64,000 nt of DNA from Alphaproteobacteria bacterium. Its GTDB lineage: Bacteria; Pseudomonadota; Alphaproteobacteria; SHVP01. Positions 18,585-27,559 of the stretch are shown piece after piece. Numbering within the stretch: position 1 is the stretch's first letter; each line of letters begins with the position of its first letter. The stretch spans positions 1 to 64,000 of the forward strand of contig VGES01000015.1 of assembly GCA_016869765.1 (NCBI GenBank). Direction: 5' to 3'. Position numbers and translations under genes: made by a program. The notes beneath the pieces were generated by a model. That model made no database searches, was not told the origin of the DNA, and saw nothing but the letters and a program-made list of their open reading frames with translations.

Positions 18585-20186
18585 GTGCGACCGGAGTCCT
18601 TTCTGGTCGACGTCGGCGGCGGTGTCGTCTGCTGTCGCATCACGGGGAACGGACCGCCGGCTCTGGCCATTCCCGCGGGCAACGGTCCGCAACCGATCCT
18701 GCCCCTGTTGAATCGCCTGAGCGAGCGCTTCACGGTGGTGCTGGTCGATATCCCGGGCTACCTGCGGTCCGACCCGCTCCCGATGCCCGAGCCTTCGATC
18801 GCCGACTATGCCGATGCGATGGCGTGCCTGATGGAGCGGCTCGGGCAACCACGCTATCTCGTATTCGGCTCACACACCGGCGCCTCGATCGCGGGCGAAC
18901 TCGCGCTCCGTCACCCGTCGCGCTGCGCCCGCGTCGTGCTGCACGAAGGCACGTTCCTCCCGGAGGCGGCGCGGCCGGCCATGATCGCCAACTACATGCC
19001 CGCCTATGAACCGGTGTGGCACGGCGCGCACCAGGTCGGCCTGTGGCAGCGCTTCCGCGAGCAGGAGCTGTTCCGCCCCTGGCTCAACAAGGGCAACCGC
19101 ATCGCCGGCGCCGGCGATGACTCGACCAAGATCGATGAAATGTTCATCGTCCAGGCGGCCGCCGGTCCCACGTACGGCGATTGTTATGTCGCGGTGTTCC
19201 GCCACGACCTGAGTCCGACCGTGCGCGCGCTTTCCGTTCCCTTCCGCATCACCGCCACCAACGAGCCGTGGCTGGCCGGGCCGCGGGCGGCGGGGTTCAA
19301 CGCCGAACACGTGTCCAACGACGAAGGCCCGGCGCTCTATGGCGATTGGTTCGCGGCCGCAGCACTGCCGGCAATGGTGGGCCGCCCGGCGGCATCGGCG
19401 ACCGCCACCAAGCGCCTGGTCGTGGCCAACGGCCACCACTTGATGGTGCGCCGTCAGGGGAGTGGCGAGCCGAGCCTCGTGATCCCGCAGCTCCCGGGCC
19501 CGGCGGTGACGGCCCAGCCCATCCTCGATGGTCTCGGCGATAGCGTCGTGCCGGAGTTGTCGGGCAACGGCGATAGCTTCGGACCGCCGTCACAGCCCAG
19601 CGTCTCCCGCTGGGCTGACGATGCCGCGGCGGTGATGGCGGCTACAGCGATGGCGAATGCTTCGGTGGTCGGCATCGGCACCGGCGCCATCGTCGCTACG
19701 GAGCTCGCGCGTCGCGGACTGGTGGACAACCTCGTGCTCGTCAATCCGCCGCTTGCCGCTCCGGCGTTGCGCGAGGAACTGCGCCGCCGCTACGCCGCCG
19801 ACATCGCGCCGCACTGGGACGGGACGCATCTGGTTCGCCTATGGCAGGCGCTTCGCAACGAGGCCCTGTTCTGGCCCTGGTACGACCAACGCCCAGAGGC
19901 GACGCGACGTATCGTACCCGACCTCGATGTCGCGACGCTGGAGGCGCGCAGTGTCGGGATCCTCAAACATGCCGCGAGTTATGCCGCGGCGTGTGAGGCG
20001 CTGTTCGGTTACGACCTCGTGGCGAACATCGTCGGTTTCCGGCGGCCGACGCGCATCGTCACGATCCGGCGCGACCTGTTCGCCGAGCTTTCCGCCGACG
20101 CCGCCAGCCTCTTCGGGGGTGCGCCACACGTGCGCATCGATCCGCCGGTCGAGGATGCCTCTCAGGTGTTCAAGAAAGTCCTGTGA
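18585..20186 (+). CDS. Tandem alpha/beta-hydrolase-fold protein lacking both nucleophiles
   Basis: About 533 residues made of two hydrolase-like halves joined near residue 270. Half 1 has the DIPGYLRSDP turn and elbow G-S-H-T-G; half 2 has elbow G-I-G-T-G. Neither has a Ser, Asp or Cys nucleophile. Both halves share a cap-like segment (LWQRFREQELFRPW and LWQALRNEALFWPW), proving internal duplication. The GTG at 18585 lies 8 bp after the aminotransferase stop; an ATG at 18540 would overlap that gene. The role is unknown; a binding or non-hydrolytic enzyme is more likely than an esterase. Confidence 0.85.
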   Translation: MRPESFLVDVGGGVVCCRITGNGPPALAIPAGNGPQPILPLLNRLSERFTVVLVDIPGYLRSDPLPMPEPSIADYADAMACLMERLGQPRYLVFGSHTGASIAGELALRHPSRCARVVLHEGTFLPEAARPAMIANYMPAYEPVWHGAHQVGLWQRFREQELFRPWLNKGNRIAGAGDDSTKIDEMFIVQAAAGPTYGDCYVAVFRHDLSPTVRALSVPFRITATNEPWLAGPRAAGFNAEHVSNDEGPALYGDWFAAAALPAMVGRPAASATATKRLVVANGHHLMVRRQGSGEPSLVIPQLPGPAVTAQPILDGLGDSVVPELSGNGDSFGPPSQPSVSRWADDAAAVMAATAMANASVVGIGTGAIVATELARRGLVDNLVLVNPPLAAPALREELRRRYAADIAPHWDGTHLVRLWQALRNEALFWPWYDQRPEATRRIVPDLDVATLEARSVGILKHAASYAAACEALFGYDLVANIVGFRRPTRIVTIRRDLFAELSADAASLFGGAPHVRIDPPVEDASQVFKKVL

Positions 20187-20844
20187 CCGGAACGGCGGCG
20201 CCATGGACGGCGCGCGCCCGACCCGAGGCCAGGAAGAGAATCACGTCCGCCAGGTCGCCTGGAGCCACCCACCGCGACGGGTCGGCCTTGGGCATATCCT
20301 TGCGATTGGCCGGCGTGTCGATGATCGAGGGCAACACGCAGTTGACGTTGACCCCCTGCTCGCGCAACTCGGCCGACAGGGTTTCGGTCAGGCGGATGAC
20401 GGCGCTTTTCGCGGCGACGTAAGCACCCATTTGGGCCTTGCCCGACAGGGCCGAGGCCGCGCCGATGTTGACCATGGCGCCGCGCGTGCGCTTGAGGTGC
20501 GGCACCGTGGCCGCCGCAATGTGGAGGAGTGTCGTGACATTCATGTCGAACATCGCCGACCACTCCCGTCCGCTGGAGAGCGACTCGGCCGTCTCCCCCA
20601 TCGTAAAGCCACCTGCGATGTTGCAAACGACGTGAATGCCCCCGTGTTGCTCGGCTGCGGCGTCCACCGCACGTCTGGTCGCCGCGGCATCGAGCAGATC
20701 GACGACCGTGGCGCCATCGGCCGCGACCCGGTCGAAGCCCACGACCAAAGCGCCGGCGGCGCGAAACCGCGCCGCCACCGCGCGGCCCAGCGCGCCCGCC
20801 GATCCGGTGACCACCACGACTTGGCCCTTGAACTCCTGCTCCAT
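20170..20844 (-). CDS. SDR family oxidoreductase
   Basis: A 224-residue classical SDR: VTGSAGALGRAVAARF, CNIAGG in place of NNAG, and AYVAAKSAV with Tyr and Lys. The conserved Ser position reads Ala in MVNIGAASALSG, as in some known NIGA-type SDRs. The cofactor loop has an acidic Asp after strand 2 (VVGFDRV), consistent with NAD preference. It converges on the tandem hydrolase-fold gene with a 17-bp overlap of the 3' ends. Confidence 0.85.
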   Translation of the reverse strand: MEQEFKGQVVVVTGSAGALGRAVAARFRAAGALVVGFDRVAADGATVVDLLDAAATRRAVDAAAEQHGGIHVVCNIAGGFTMGETAESLSSGREWSAMFDMNVTTLLHIAAATVPHLKRTRGAMVNIGAASALSGKAQMGAYVAAKSAVIRLTETLSAELREQGVNVNCVLPSIIDTPANRKDMPKADPSRWVAPGDLADVILFLASGRARAVHGAAVPVTGLS

Positions 20845-20916
20845 CGCCTCACCTCAAACTCGAACGAAGCCTACCACGGCGCCGCCCAGCCGATTTTGCG
20901 CTAGTCTCGAACCCGC

Positions 20917-21084
20917 ATGATCGACGATCGCTGGGGCAAACGCGGATTTCGCTTGGGCCTGCTCGCCGGCGTCGTCGTGCTGGTACTCGTCGGCTACTAC
21001 TTCTACTTGCCCGAAATCGAGGACCTGGTCGAAGGCCTGCTGTACCTAGTCGGGCTCGACCGCGGCGGCCCGACCTCCTACTAA
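20917..21084 (+). CDS. Small single-span membrane protein (55 aa)
   Basis: A 55-codon ORF: basic N-terminus (MIDDRWGKRGFR), a transmembrane helix at residues 13-30 (LGLLAGVVVLVLVGYYFY), then an acidic tail. The predicted topology is Nin-Cout. It lies between the SDR and leuD and its stop overlaps the leuD stop by 3 bp. I recognise no family. The clean hydrophobic segment and fitting position support it, but a ribosome site is weak. Confidence 0.55.
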   Translation: MIDDRWGKRGFRLGLLAGVVVLVLVGYYFYLPEIEDLVEGLLYLVGLDRGGPTSY

Positions 21085-21692
21085 CGTGCGACCCAGGGAC
21101 GGCGGCCCTTGTAGGTTTGCTCGAAGGCGGCGATTTGTTTTTCGTATTCGAGCGTGATGCCGATGTCGTCGAGCGCCAGCATCAGGCAGCGTTTGCGGAA
21201 CGGTTCGATCTCGAAGGGATATCGGTCGCCCTTGGGGCCGATCACCACCTGCTCCTCCAGATCGATCGTCATCTGGCTGCCCGGAGTGGCGTGCAACTGG
21301 GCGCGCAACCCGCGGACGATGTCGTCGGCCAGCCTGACCGGCAACAGGCCGTTCTTGAACGAGTTGTTGTAGAAGATGTCGCCGAAGCTCGACGCGACGA
21401 CGCTACGAATCCCATAGTCGACCAGCGACCAGGCGGCCTGCTCACGGGAGGAGCCCGAGCCGAAGGTATTGTCAGCCACAAGGATGCCGGCCTTGCGATA
21501 GGCCGGCTTGTTCAGAATGAAGTCGGGGTTTTCTCGCCCCTGTTCGTCCTGTCGCAGATCGTGGAACAGGAACGAGGCGAAACCGCTGGATCGTTTGCGG
21601 CGCAGGAACCGCGCCGGGATGATCTGGTCGGTATCGACGTTCGGCTGATCGTAAGGGACCGCAATGGCGGTGTGACGGCGGAACGGTTCCAT
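21081..21692 (-). CDS. leuD: 3-isopropylmalate dehydratase small subunit
   Basis: The 203-residue small subunit of isopropylmalate isomerase, which with LeuC converts 2-isopropylmalate to 3-isopropylmalate in leucine biosynthesis. Conserved features are the start FRRHTAIAVPYDQPNVDTDQ, NTFGSGSSREQAAW (substrate-binding loop) and the YNNSFKNGLLP segment. Length is normal. It lies only 2 bp after leuC on the same strand, so the subunits are made from one message. The start at 21692 follows directly from the position of the conserved N-terminus. Confidence 0.95.
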   Translation of the reverse strand: MEPFRRHTAIAVPYDQPNVDTDQIIPARFLRRKRSSGFASFLFHDLRQDEQGRENPDFILNKPAYRKAGILVADNTFGSGSSREQAAWSLVDYGIRSVVASSFGDIFYNNSFKNGLLPVRLADDIVRGLRAQLHATPGSQMTIDLEEQVVIGPKGDRYPFEIEPFRKRCLMLALDDIGITLEYEKQIAAFEQTYKGRRPWVAR

Positions 21693-21694
21693 GG

Positions 21695-23101
21695 TTACAC
21701 CCGCTTCAAGTAGTCGCGCACATCGGCGATGCGGCCGGCGAGTGCGCTGGCCGCGGCCATCTCGGGGCTCATCAGGTGGGTCCGACTGCCCCGACCCTGG
21801 CGACCGCGGAAGTTGCGGTTCGAGGTCGAGGCGCAACGTTGCCCCGGCGCGACGACATCGCCGTTCATGCCGACGCACATCGAGCAACCCGATTCGCGCC
21901 ACTCGAACCCCGCCTTCCTGAAGACCTGATCGAGGCCCTCCTGCTCCGCCTGCTTCTTGACGAGGCTCGACCCCGGCACGACCCAAGACGGCACCTTGAC
22001 CTTGCCCAACTTGGCGATCTTCGCGGCAGCGCGCAGGTCTTCGATGCGGGCGTTGGTGCACGACCCGATGAACACGCGATCGATCGGCACCTGGGATAGC
22101 GGCGTCCCGGGCTTCAGGCCCATGTATTCGAGATTGGACTGCATCGCCGCCCGACGGTCGGCGTCCGTCTCCCGAGCCGGGTCGGGGACGACATCGGTGA
22201 CCGCAGCCACATCCTCCGGACTCGTGCCCCACGTCACCATCGGGGCGAGCGCCGCGGCATCGAGCGCGACCTCGCGGGCAAACGTCGCCCCCGAATCGCT
22301 CGGTAGCGTCTTCCAGTAATCGACCGAGCGTTTCCAGTCCGCCCCCTTCGGTGCAAACGGGCGGCCCTCGATGTAGGCGAACGTCGTGTCGTCGGGGGCG
22401 ATCATTCCGGCGCGGGCGCCCGCTTCGATCGACATGTTGCACACCGTGAGCCGCTCCTCGATCGAGAGGCTACGGATAGTCGAGCCTGCATATTCGATGA
22501 CGTGGCCGTTGCCGCCATTGGTGCCGATCTTGCCGATGATCGCGAGGATGATGTCCTTGGCGGTGACACCAGCCGGACGCTTGCCCTCGACGGTGATGCG
22601 CATGGCCTTGGGCTTCTTCTGCCACGTCGTCTGCGTCGCGAGCACATGATAGACGTCCGACGCCCCGACCCCGAACGCGAGCGCGCCCAAGGCGCCGTGC
22701 GTCGAGGTGTGCGAGTCGCCGCACGTCATGACGAGCCCGGGGAGCGTAATGCCCTGCTCGGGTCCCACGACATGCACGATGCCCTGTCGGTCGTCATCGA
22801 GATCGAACAGCATGACCCCGTGCTCGGCCGAGTTGGCCGTGAGCGCCCGGACCACCTCGAGCTGCTCGGGATCGGTGATGCTGGCAAGGTCGTGGGTTGC
22901 GGTCGACACGCCGTGGTCGGGGGTCGCGTAGGTGAGGTCGGGCCGGCGCACCTTCATCTTGCGCGCCTTCAGGAAATCGAAGGCGTGGTAGGAGCCGTCG
23001 TGCGCGAGATGCCGACCGACGTAGAGCAGGGTCTGGCCATCGTCGCGAACGAGCACGGTGTGGTCGTCCCAGACTTTTTCGAAAAGCGTGCGTGGCGCCA
23101 T
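21695..23101 (-). CDS. leuC: 3-isopropylmalate dehydratase large subunit
   Basis: The 468-residue large subunit of isopropylmalate isomerase, an aconitase-family enzyme with a 4Fe-4S cluster. The cluster cysteines are visible in GSCTNARIEDLR and in SGCSMCVGMN; TCGDSHTSTHGALG and the N-terminal LFEKVWDDH are also typical. Length is normal. It is followed by leuD, but leuA and leuB are not in this window. It is divergent from the EamA gene, with 146 bp between the starts. Confidence 0.96.
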   Translation of the reverse strand: MAPRTLFEKVWDDHTVLVRDDGQTLLYVGRHLAHDGSYHAFDFLKARKMKVRRPDLTYATPDHGVSTATHDLASITDPEQLEVVRALTANSAEHGVMLFDLDDDRQGIVHVVGPEQGITLPGLVMTCGDSHTSTHGALGALAFGVGASDVYHVLATQTTWQKKPKAMRITVEGKRPAGVTAKDIILAIIGKIGTNGGNGHVIEYAGSTIRSLSIEERLTVCNMSIEAGARAGMIAPDDTTFAYIEGRPFAPKGADWKRSVDYWKTLPSDSGATFAREVALDAAALAPMVTWGTSPEDVAAVTDVVPDPARETDADRRAAMQSNLEYMGLKPGTPLSQVPIDRVFIGSCTNARIEDLRAAAKIAKLGKVKVPSWVVPGSSLVKKQAEQEGLDQVFRKAGFEWRESGCSMCVGMNGDVVAPGQRCASTSNRNFRGRQGRGSRTHLMSPEMAAASALAGRIADVRDYLKRV

Positions 23102-23247
23102 CGCAGAGCCTCAGAATCGATTGGGCAAAAGGGCGCTGATTGTGGGCCAGCCTCCGATACGCTTCAAGAGATGCTTCGCCTGCGTCACAGGTGTGCTTGA
23201 CGCGACACGCGCGCTCTCGCACGGTGCGCGCCAGCGGGGACCTTTTC

Positions 23248-24153
23248 GTGACGGCATCGACGGCGAGCCAACCGAGTCGACCGGGCGTGGCGGCCTATAC
23301 CACGCTCGGCCTCCTCAGCCTGACCTGGGGATGTTCGTTTCCGTTCATCTCGATCAGCGTCGAAACCATCCCGCCGCTGTTCGGCTCGGCGGTGCGCTCG
23401 ACCTTGGCCGCGGCCATCTTGATTGCGCTGTCCCTCGCCATGGGACTCAAGTTCCCGCGTTTCGGGCGCGGCCTGCGGCCGTTCCTCGCGCTGGGGTTTT
23501 TTTCTTGCTCGATCCCGTTCTTCCTCTTGAGCTACGCGCAACAGCACATCGATAGCGGCCTCGCGGCGATCCTGGTAGCGACGACACCGCTGTTCACGAC
23601 CATTTTCAGGGCCATCCGCCTGCGGCGCCGGCCGGCGGCGAGCGAAATCACTGGCATCCTGATCGGCCTGATCGGCGTCGTGGTGCTCATGGGCCCGGAT
23701 GCCCTGGCCGGTCTCGGCCAAGACATCGTCGCCCAGGCGGCCGCGCTCGCAACTGCCGCAGCCTACGCGCTCGGAATCGTCATCGCCTCGGCCATGCCAC
23801 GCTACCCGCCGTCGGTCATGGCGTCGTGCACGCTCTCCTCGGCAACGATCATGCTGTGGCCGGTTGCCCTGATCGTCGACTCGCCCTCCCAGATCGAGCC
23901 CGCACTCGACGGCATCCTCGCCCTGGCGGGCCTCATCATCATCGGCTCGGTGGTGGCCTCGATCCTCTATTACCGCGTCATCGAGATGGCGGGCGCGACC
24001 TTCGCGTCCTTCAGCACTTACCTGAACCCGCTGGTCGCCGTCGTGCTCGGCGCGCTGATCCTTAGCGAGGCGATCACGCTCGCGATGCTGGCCGCGGTGG
24101 CGCTCATCCTCGGCGGGGTCGCGATCGCCGGCCGGGTCTGGCGCCGGGCTTAG
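23248..24153 (+). CDS. EamA/DMT-family transporter
   Basis: A 301-residue inner-membrane protein with about ten hydrophobic helices in two EamA repeats (first starting LLSLTWGCSFPFI, second around AAAYALGIVIASAMP). Family members export amino acids, metabolites or drugs, so this may move an overflow metabolite. I chose GTG 23248 because GGGGA lies before it; upstream starts would add an Arg-rich non-membrane leader. It is divergent from leuC, which fits but does not prove a link to amino-acid export. Confidence 0.85.
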   Translation: MTASTASQPSRPGVAAYTTLGLLSLTWGCSFPFISISVETIPPLFGSAVRSTLAAAILIALSLAMGLKFPRFGRGLRPFLALGFFSCSIPFFLLSYAQQHIDSGLAAILVATTPLFTTIFRAIRLRRRPAASEITGILIGLIGVVVLMGPDALAGLGQDIVAQAAALATAAAYALGIVIASAMPRYPPSVMASCTLSSATIMLWPVALIVDSPSQIEPALDGILALAGLIIIGSVVASILYYRVIEMAGATFASFSTYLNPLVAVVLGALILSEAITLAMLAAVALILGGVAIAGRVWRRA

Positions 24154-24155
24154 AT

Positions 24156-24173
24156 CACGGCGCCGGCGCCGTG
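24156..24173. repeat. Perfect 18-bp palindrome
   Basis: CACGGCGCCGGCGCCGTG is a perfect palindrome just after the EamA stop. It could form a hairpin or bind a dimeric regulator. No T-run follows, so a terminator role is uncertain. Confidence 0.5.
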
Positions 24174-24227
24174 TAGACTCCGCCTGGGCCGCGTCCGCGG
24201 TCCGCCGCCCTTATCACGGAGATCGCC

Positions 24228-25022
24228 ATGCGCCGCGCCCTCGTCATCGTGCCGTTCCCCCTCGACGCCCAAGGCGTCGCCAACCGACGCTTGCAGCTGA
24301 AGTCCGTCAAGCTCGGCCCCGACATCGCCTTCGACTTCCGGCCGGTGAAGGCGAGTTGCACGAGCTTCATGAGCGACCATGACTGGATCTTCATGGACGC
24401 CGGGTGCTTCGAGGCCGGGGTCACCGCCCAGGAAGAAGGTTACGACGCCGTGGTGATCGACAGCATGAGCGACTCGGGCGCGGCCGCGCTGCGTTCGGTG
24501 CTCGACATCCCGGTCATCGCGCCGGGGCGCAGCTCACTCTTGTTCGCGATGATGCTCGGCACGAAATTCGGCATCCTGGCAATGACCGAGGTCGGCGCGT
24601 TTTCGCACCACAAGTGGGTGGCCGAACGCCAATTGACCCCGTTCCTCGCCGCGGTTGAGCCGATCGGCGCCGAGACCGATGTCGCCAAGCTGATGACCGG
24701 CAAGGAAGACCGCGTGTTCCCGCTGATGAAGGCGGCGGCTGAACGGGCGATCAAGAAGGGGGCCGAGGTCATTGTACTGGGCTCGACCACCATGCATCAG
24801 GCCGGTACTTGGCTGAACAAGAACGTGTCGGTCCCGGTCGTCAACCCGGGGCCACTCACCTACAAGCTGGTCGAAACGGCGCTCGCCCTCGACCTCACCC
24901 ACAGCCGCAAGGCGTTCCCACGGCCGACAGCACCCAAACTCGGCATGCTGCATGCCATGCTGGATGCGGCCAAGGCGTATGAACGCAAGGGTGGGGCCAA
25001 GAAAGCCAAGACGCGGCGCTGA
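24228..25022 (+). CDS. Asp/Glu/hydantoin racemase-fold protein without the catalytic Cys pair
   Basis: A 264-residue protein of the aspartate/glutamate/hydantoin racemase superfamily, with the two-lobe pattern (YDAVVIDSMSDSGAAALR and AEVIVLGSTTMHQAG). In true racemases and in maleate isomerase each lobe gives one catalytic Cys; here both sites are Ser (DSMSD and LGSTT). Racemisation by the two-base thiol mechanism is therefore not expected. It may be a binding protein, a lyase or a Ser-based enzyme. A GGAG site precedes the ATG. It ends directly against a convergent hydrolase with no gap. Confidence 0.8.
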   Translation: MRRALVIVPFPLDAQGVANRRLQLKSVKLGPDIAFDFRPVKASCTSFMSDHDWIFMDAGCFEAGVTAQEEGYDAVVIDSMSDSGAAALRSVLDIPVIAPGRSSLLFAMMLGTKFGILAMTEVGAFSHHKWVAERQLTPFLAAVEPIGAETDVAKLMTGKEDRVFPLMKAAAERAIKKGAEVIVLGSTTMHQAGTWLNKNVSVPVVNPGPLTYKLVETALALDLTHSRKAFPRPTAPKLGMLHAMLDAAKAYERKGGAKKAKTRR

Positions 25023-25907
25023 TCAACGCGGCGGCAGACCGTTGAAGAAGCCGACGACCGCGTCGGCCAACGCGCCTTCGACGCCCACATACCAGTGGTC
25101 GCCGCCCTCGACGACGACGTGGCGGAAATGCGGATGACGTTGTTCGAGGGTCCGGAGATAGTCGCGCGCGCCATAGAGTGACATGCGCGAGGACCCCGGC
25201 TTGTTCGTCAACCCTTCTTTCCCGCCCAACGTCAGCAGGACGGGCACCGCGATATCGGGAATCATCGTCGCGTAGTCGTGGCCTTCGGGCGGGCCGTACT
25301 TCTCGACGTAGTTGCGCGCCGTGATGACGATCGAGGCGGGCCGCGAGACCTGTAGCAGCGTGTCGCCCTTGCCCGCCGCGACCAACGCGCGCGCCTCGGC
25401 CAGGTGCTGTTCGAAGATCGGCCACTCCTCGGAGTCGGTGCGGTACTGGGCATGGGAAAACCGCGGGGGCGAGGTCGCGACGACCGCGGCCACCCGCGGG
25501 TCTTTCTCTTTGCTGGCGTAGTAGAGCGACTTCATCGCGCCCAAACTGTGACCCCAGACTGCGAGGCGCTGCACGCCGCGGCTGGCCAGCACGTCGTTCC
25601 ACGCCCGCCAGTCGCGCCGGCAATCATCGATCTGTTCGAAGGCCGCTCCGAGATAGTAGAAGCGACCGTCAGCCCGCGTCTTGCGATTGACCATGTCGTG
25701 GCCTCGGTTGTTGACACGAACAACCACAATGCCGAGCGCTGTCAGACGTGACACCGCCATCTCGTAGAAATCGGGGGCGTAGAAATTCCCGCCGACGTGA
25801 TGGTGCATGATCACGGCATCGAGCGCCGGGTGGCGCGGGCCCGTGGCGGGATACCACAGGCCGTCCAGGCGCACGTGGTCGTTGGTCAGGCAGCGGATCA
25901 GGTCCAT
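25023..25907 (-). CDS. Alpha/beta hydrolase with intact serine nucleophile
   Basis: A 294-residue alpha/beta hydrolase. The oxyanion region is MHHHVGGNFY, the nucleophile elbow is WGHSLGAM (Ser), and a late GGDHWYVG supplies the catalytic His, so the machinery looks complete. It resembles serine aminopeptidase or esterase-like proteins of catabolic clusters. Its intact Ser contrasts with the Ser-less relatives in this window. It converges on the racemase-fold gene and is divergent from the binding protein at 26029. Confidence 0.85.
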   Translation of the reverse strand: MDLIRCLTNDHVRLDGLWYPATGPRHPALDAVIMHHHVGGNFYAPDFYEMAVSRLTALGIVVVRVNNRGHDMVNRKTRADGRFYYLGAAFEQIDDCRRDWRAWNDVLASRGVQRLAVWGHSLGAMKSLYYASKEKDPRVAAVVATSPPRFSHAQYRTDSEEWPIFEQHLAEARALVAAGKGDTLLQVSRPASIVITARNYVEKYGPPEGHDYATMIPDIAVPVLLTLGGKEGLTNKPGSSRMSLYGARDYLRTLEQRHPHFRHVVVEGGDHWYVGVEGALADAVVGFFNGLPPR

Positions 25908-26028
25908 AGGCCGAGTTTACGGGCGGACACGGCCTTTTCCACCGGAACGGGCGTCTCGTTGACGCTGGCGGCCTCGCCACCCAGGGTCCATCATCCGGGA
26001 CCGAAGAATACTCAGAGGGGGGACTTCC

Positions 26029-27543
26029 ATGGTATCGCCGTTGATGCGCGCACTGCTCGCCGCGACCGCCGGTTGCTTCATCGCCGGCGTCGCGCTGGCT
26101 CAGCCCGCCGACACCATCCGTGTCGGCCACTGGGATTTTCCGGCTGGTCGCGGAAACCCGCACTCGGGCGTCCCCGGCGTCCCGCAGATCTACATTTGGT
26201 CGACGATCTTCGACACGCTCACCTACGTGAACGAGAAGGGCAGTCCGACCGCAGGGCTCGCGACTGCTTGGCAGAACGTCAACCCGACAACGTGGCGTTT
26301 CACGATGCGGGCCGACGCCAAGTTCGCCAACAATGAACCCATCGACGCGAACGCGGTCGTTGCGGTGTTCGATTTCTACAAGACCGAGCGCGGCAAGACG
26401 CTGACCGGCGCCCAGACGTTCAACTACGTGACCCAGGCCCGCGCGGTCGACGCCAAAACCGTCGAACTCGTCACCGCGGCGCCACGCCCGATCTTCCCCA
26501 ACCAGGTGGCCGCGCTCTACGTGACGCCACCCAAAGCCTTTGCCGACATGGGGATCGAGCAGTTCAGTGCCAAACCGGTAGGCTCCGGGCCCTACCAGCC
26601 GCTCGACTGGACGGGGGATCGCATTCGCCTCGAATCCAACAGCAACTCCTGGCGCGTGGCCAAGACGCCGAAACTCGAGTTTACCCGGGTGCCCGAGGCG
26701 GTCGCCCGGCGCCAGGCGCTCATCTCGAACCAGATCGACATCATGATTCAATCGACCGTCGACGACATGGCTCCGGTCAAGGCCGCCGGTGGTACGGTCG
26801 ACGTCGTGCCCTCGCCACTCCTCTTGCAATTGGGCCTGGTGCTGGAGAACGCCAAGGAAGGCGTCGACATCACGCCGCTCAAGGACGTGCGCGTGCGTCG
26901 CGCCCTCAACCTCGCCGTCGACAAGGAGTCGATCAACAAGAACCTGCTCGGCGGCATCATGGGCATCAACAGCCAGTTCTCGGTGCCGATCGCTTTCGGC
27001 TACAACCGCGACCTGAAGCCGTTCCCCTACGATCTGGATCAGGCGAAGAAGCTGATGGCCGAAGCTGGCTACGCGCGCGGCTTCAAGATCTCGGCGGCGA
27101 TCCGCGAATCGAACGACGTGTTCCAGCAGGTAGCTCAAGACTTGAGCAAGATCGGCGTCACCATGGAAATGACCCCGATCGTACAGGCTGACTGGATCAG
27201 CAAGTTCCTGAACGTGAAATGGGACGGCAACGCGTTTTCGCTGACGCTCGGCGTCGCGCCCGAGATCGACACCATCCGAATGATGCTGTTCCAATCCTGC
27301 CGCAAGAACCCGGCGTACTACTGCAACCGCGACCTCATGCCGTTGGTCGAAGCGGCGGACTCCGAGTTCGATCCGGCCAAGCGTGAGAAGATCCTGCACG
27401 AGCTGATGGCCAAGATGCAGGCGGACGCGCCGGCGATCTTCCTGTTCGAGCAGCAGGACCTGAACGCCTACGGCAAGCGCATTCGCGGCTTCAAGAACGT
27501 CAACCGCGTGTTCAACTACCACGAGATGACGCTGGTCAACTGA
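26029..27543 (+). CDS. ABC transporter substrate-binding protein, family 5
   Basis: A 504-residue periplasmic binding protein with signal peptide (MRALLAATAGCFIAGVALA cut before QPAD) and family 5 blocks (AKFANNEPIDANAVVAVF, RRALNLAVDKESINKNLLGG, PYDLDQAKKLMAEAGY). It should deliver a peptide-like solute to an ABC importer, but no permease or ATPase gene is nearby. GAGGGGGGA precedes the ATG at 26029; ATG 26044 is an alternative. It is followed 16 bp on by a methyltransferase gene and probably shares its transcript. Intact, unlike the paralogue at 57255. Confidence 0.92.
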   Translation: MVSPLMRALLAATAGCFIAGVALAQPADTIRVGHWDFPAGRGNPHSGVPGVPQIYIWSTIFDTLTYVNEKGSPTAGLATAWQNVNPTTWRFTMRADAKFANNEPIDANAVVAVFDFYKTERGKTLTGAQTFNYVTQARAVDAKTVELVTAAPRPIFPNQVAALYVTPPKAFADMGIEQFSAKPVGSGPYQPLDWTGDRIRLESNSNSWRVAKTPKLEFTRVPEAVARRQALISNQIDIMIQSTVDDMAPVKAAGGTVDVVPSPLLLQLGLVLENAKEGVDITPLKDVRVRRALNLAVDKESINKNLLGGIMGINSQFSVPIAFGYNRDLKPFPYDLDQAKKLMAEAGYARGFKISAAIRESNDVFQQVAQDLSKIGVTMEMTPIVQADWISKFLNVKWDGNAFSLTLGVAPEIDTIRMMLFQSCRKNPAYYCNRDLMPLVEAADSEFDPAKREKILHELMAKMQADAPAIFLFEQQDLNAYGKRIRGFKNVNRVFNYHEMTLVN

Positions 27544-27559
27544 GCCGCGACGACCATAT

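Noticed and set aside
25669-27522. Minus-strand frame of 617 codons
   Set aside because: It is the antisense of the intact binding-protein gene and contains no domain.
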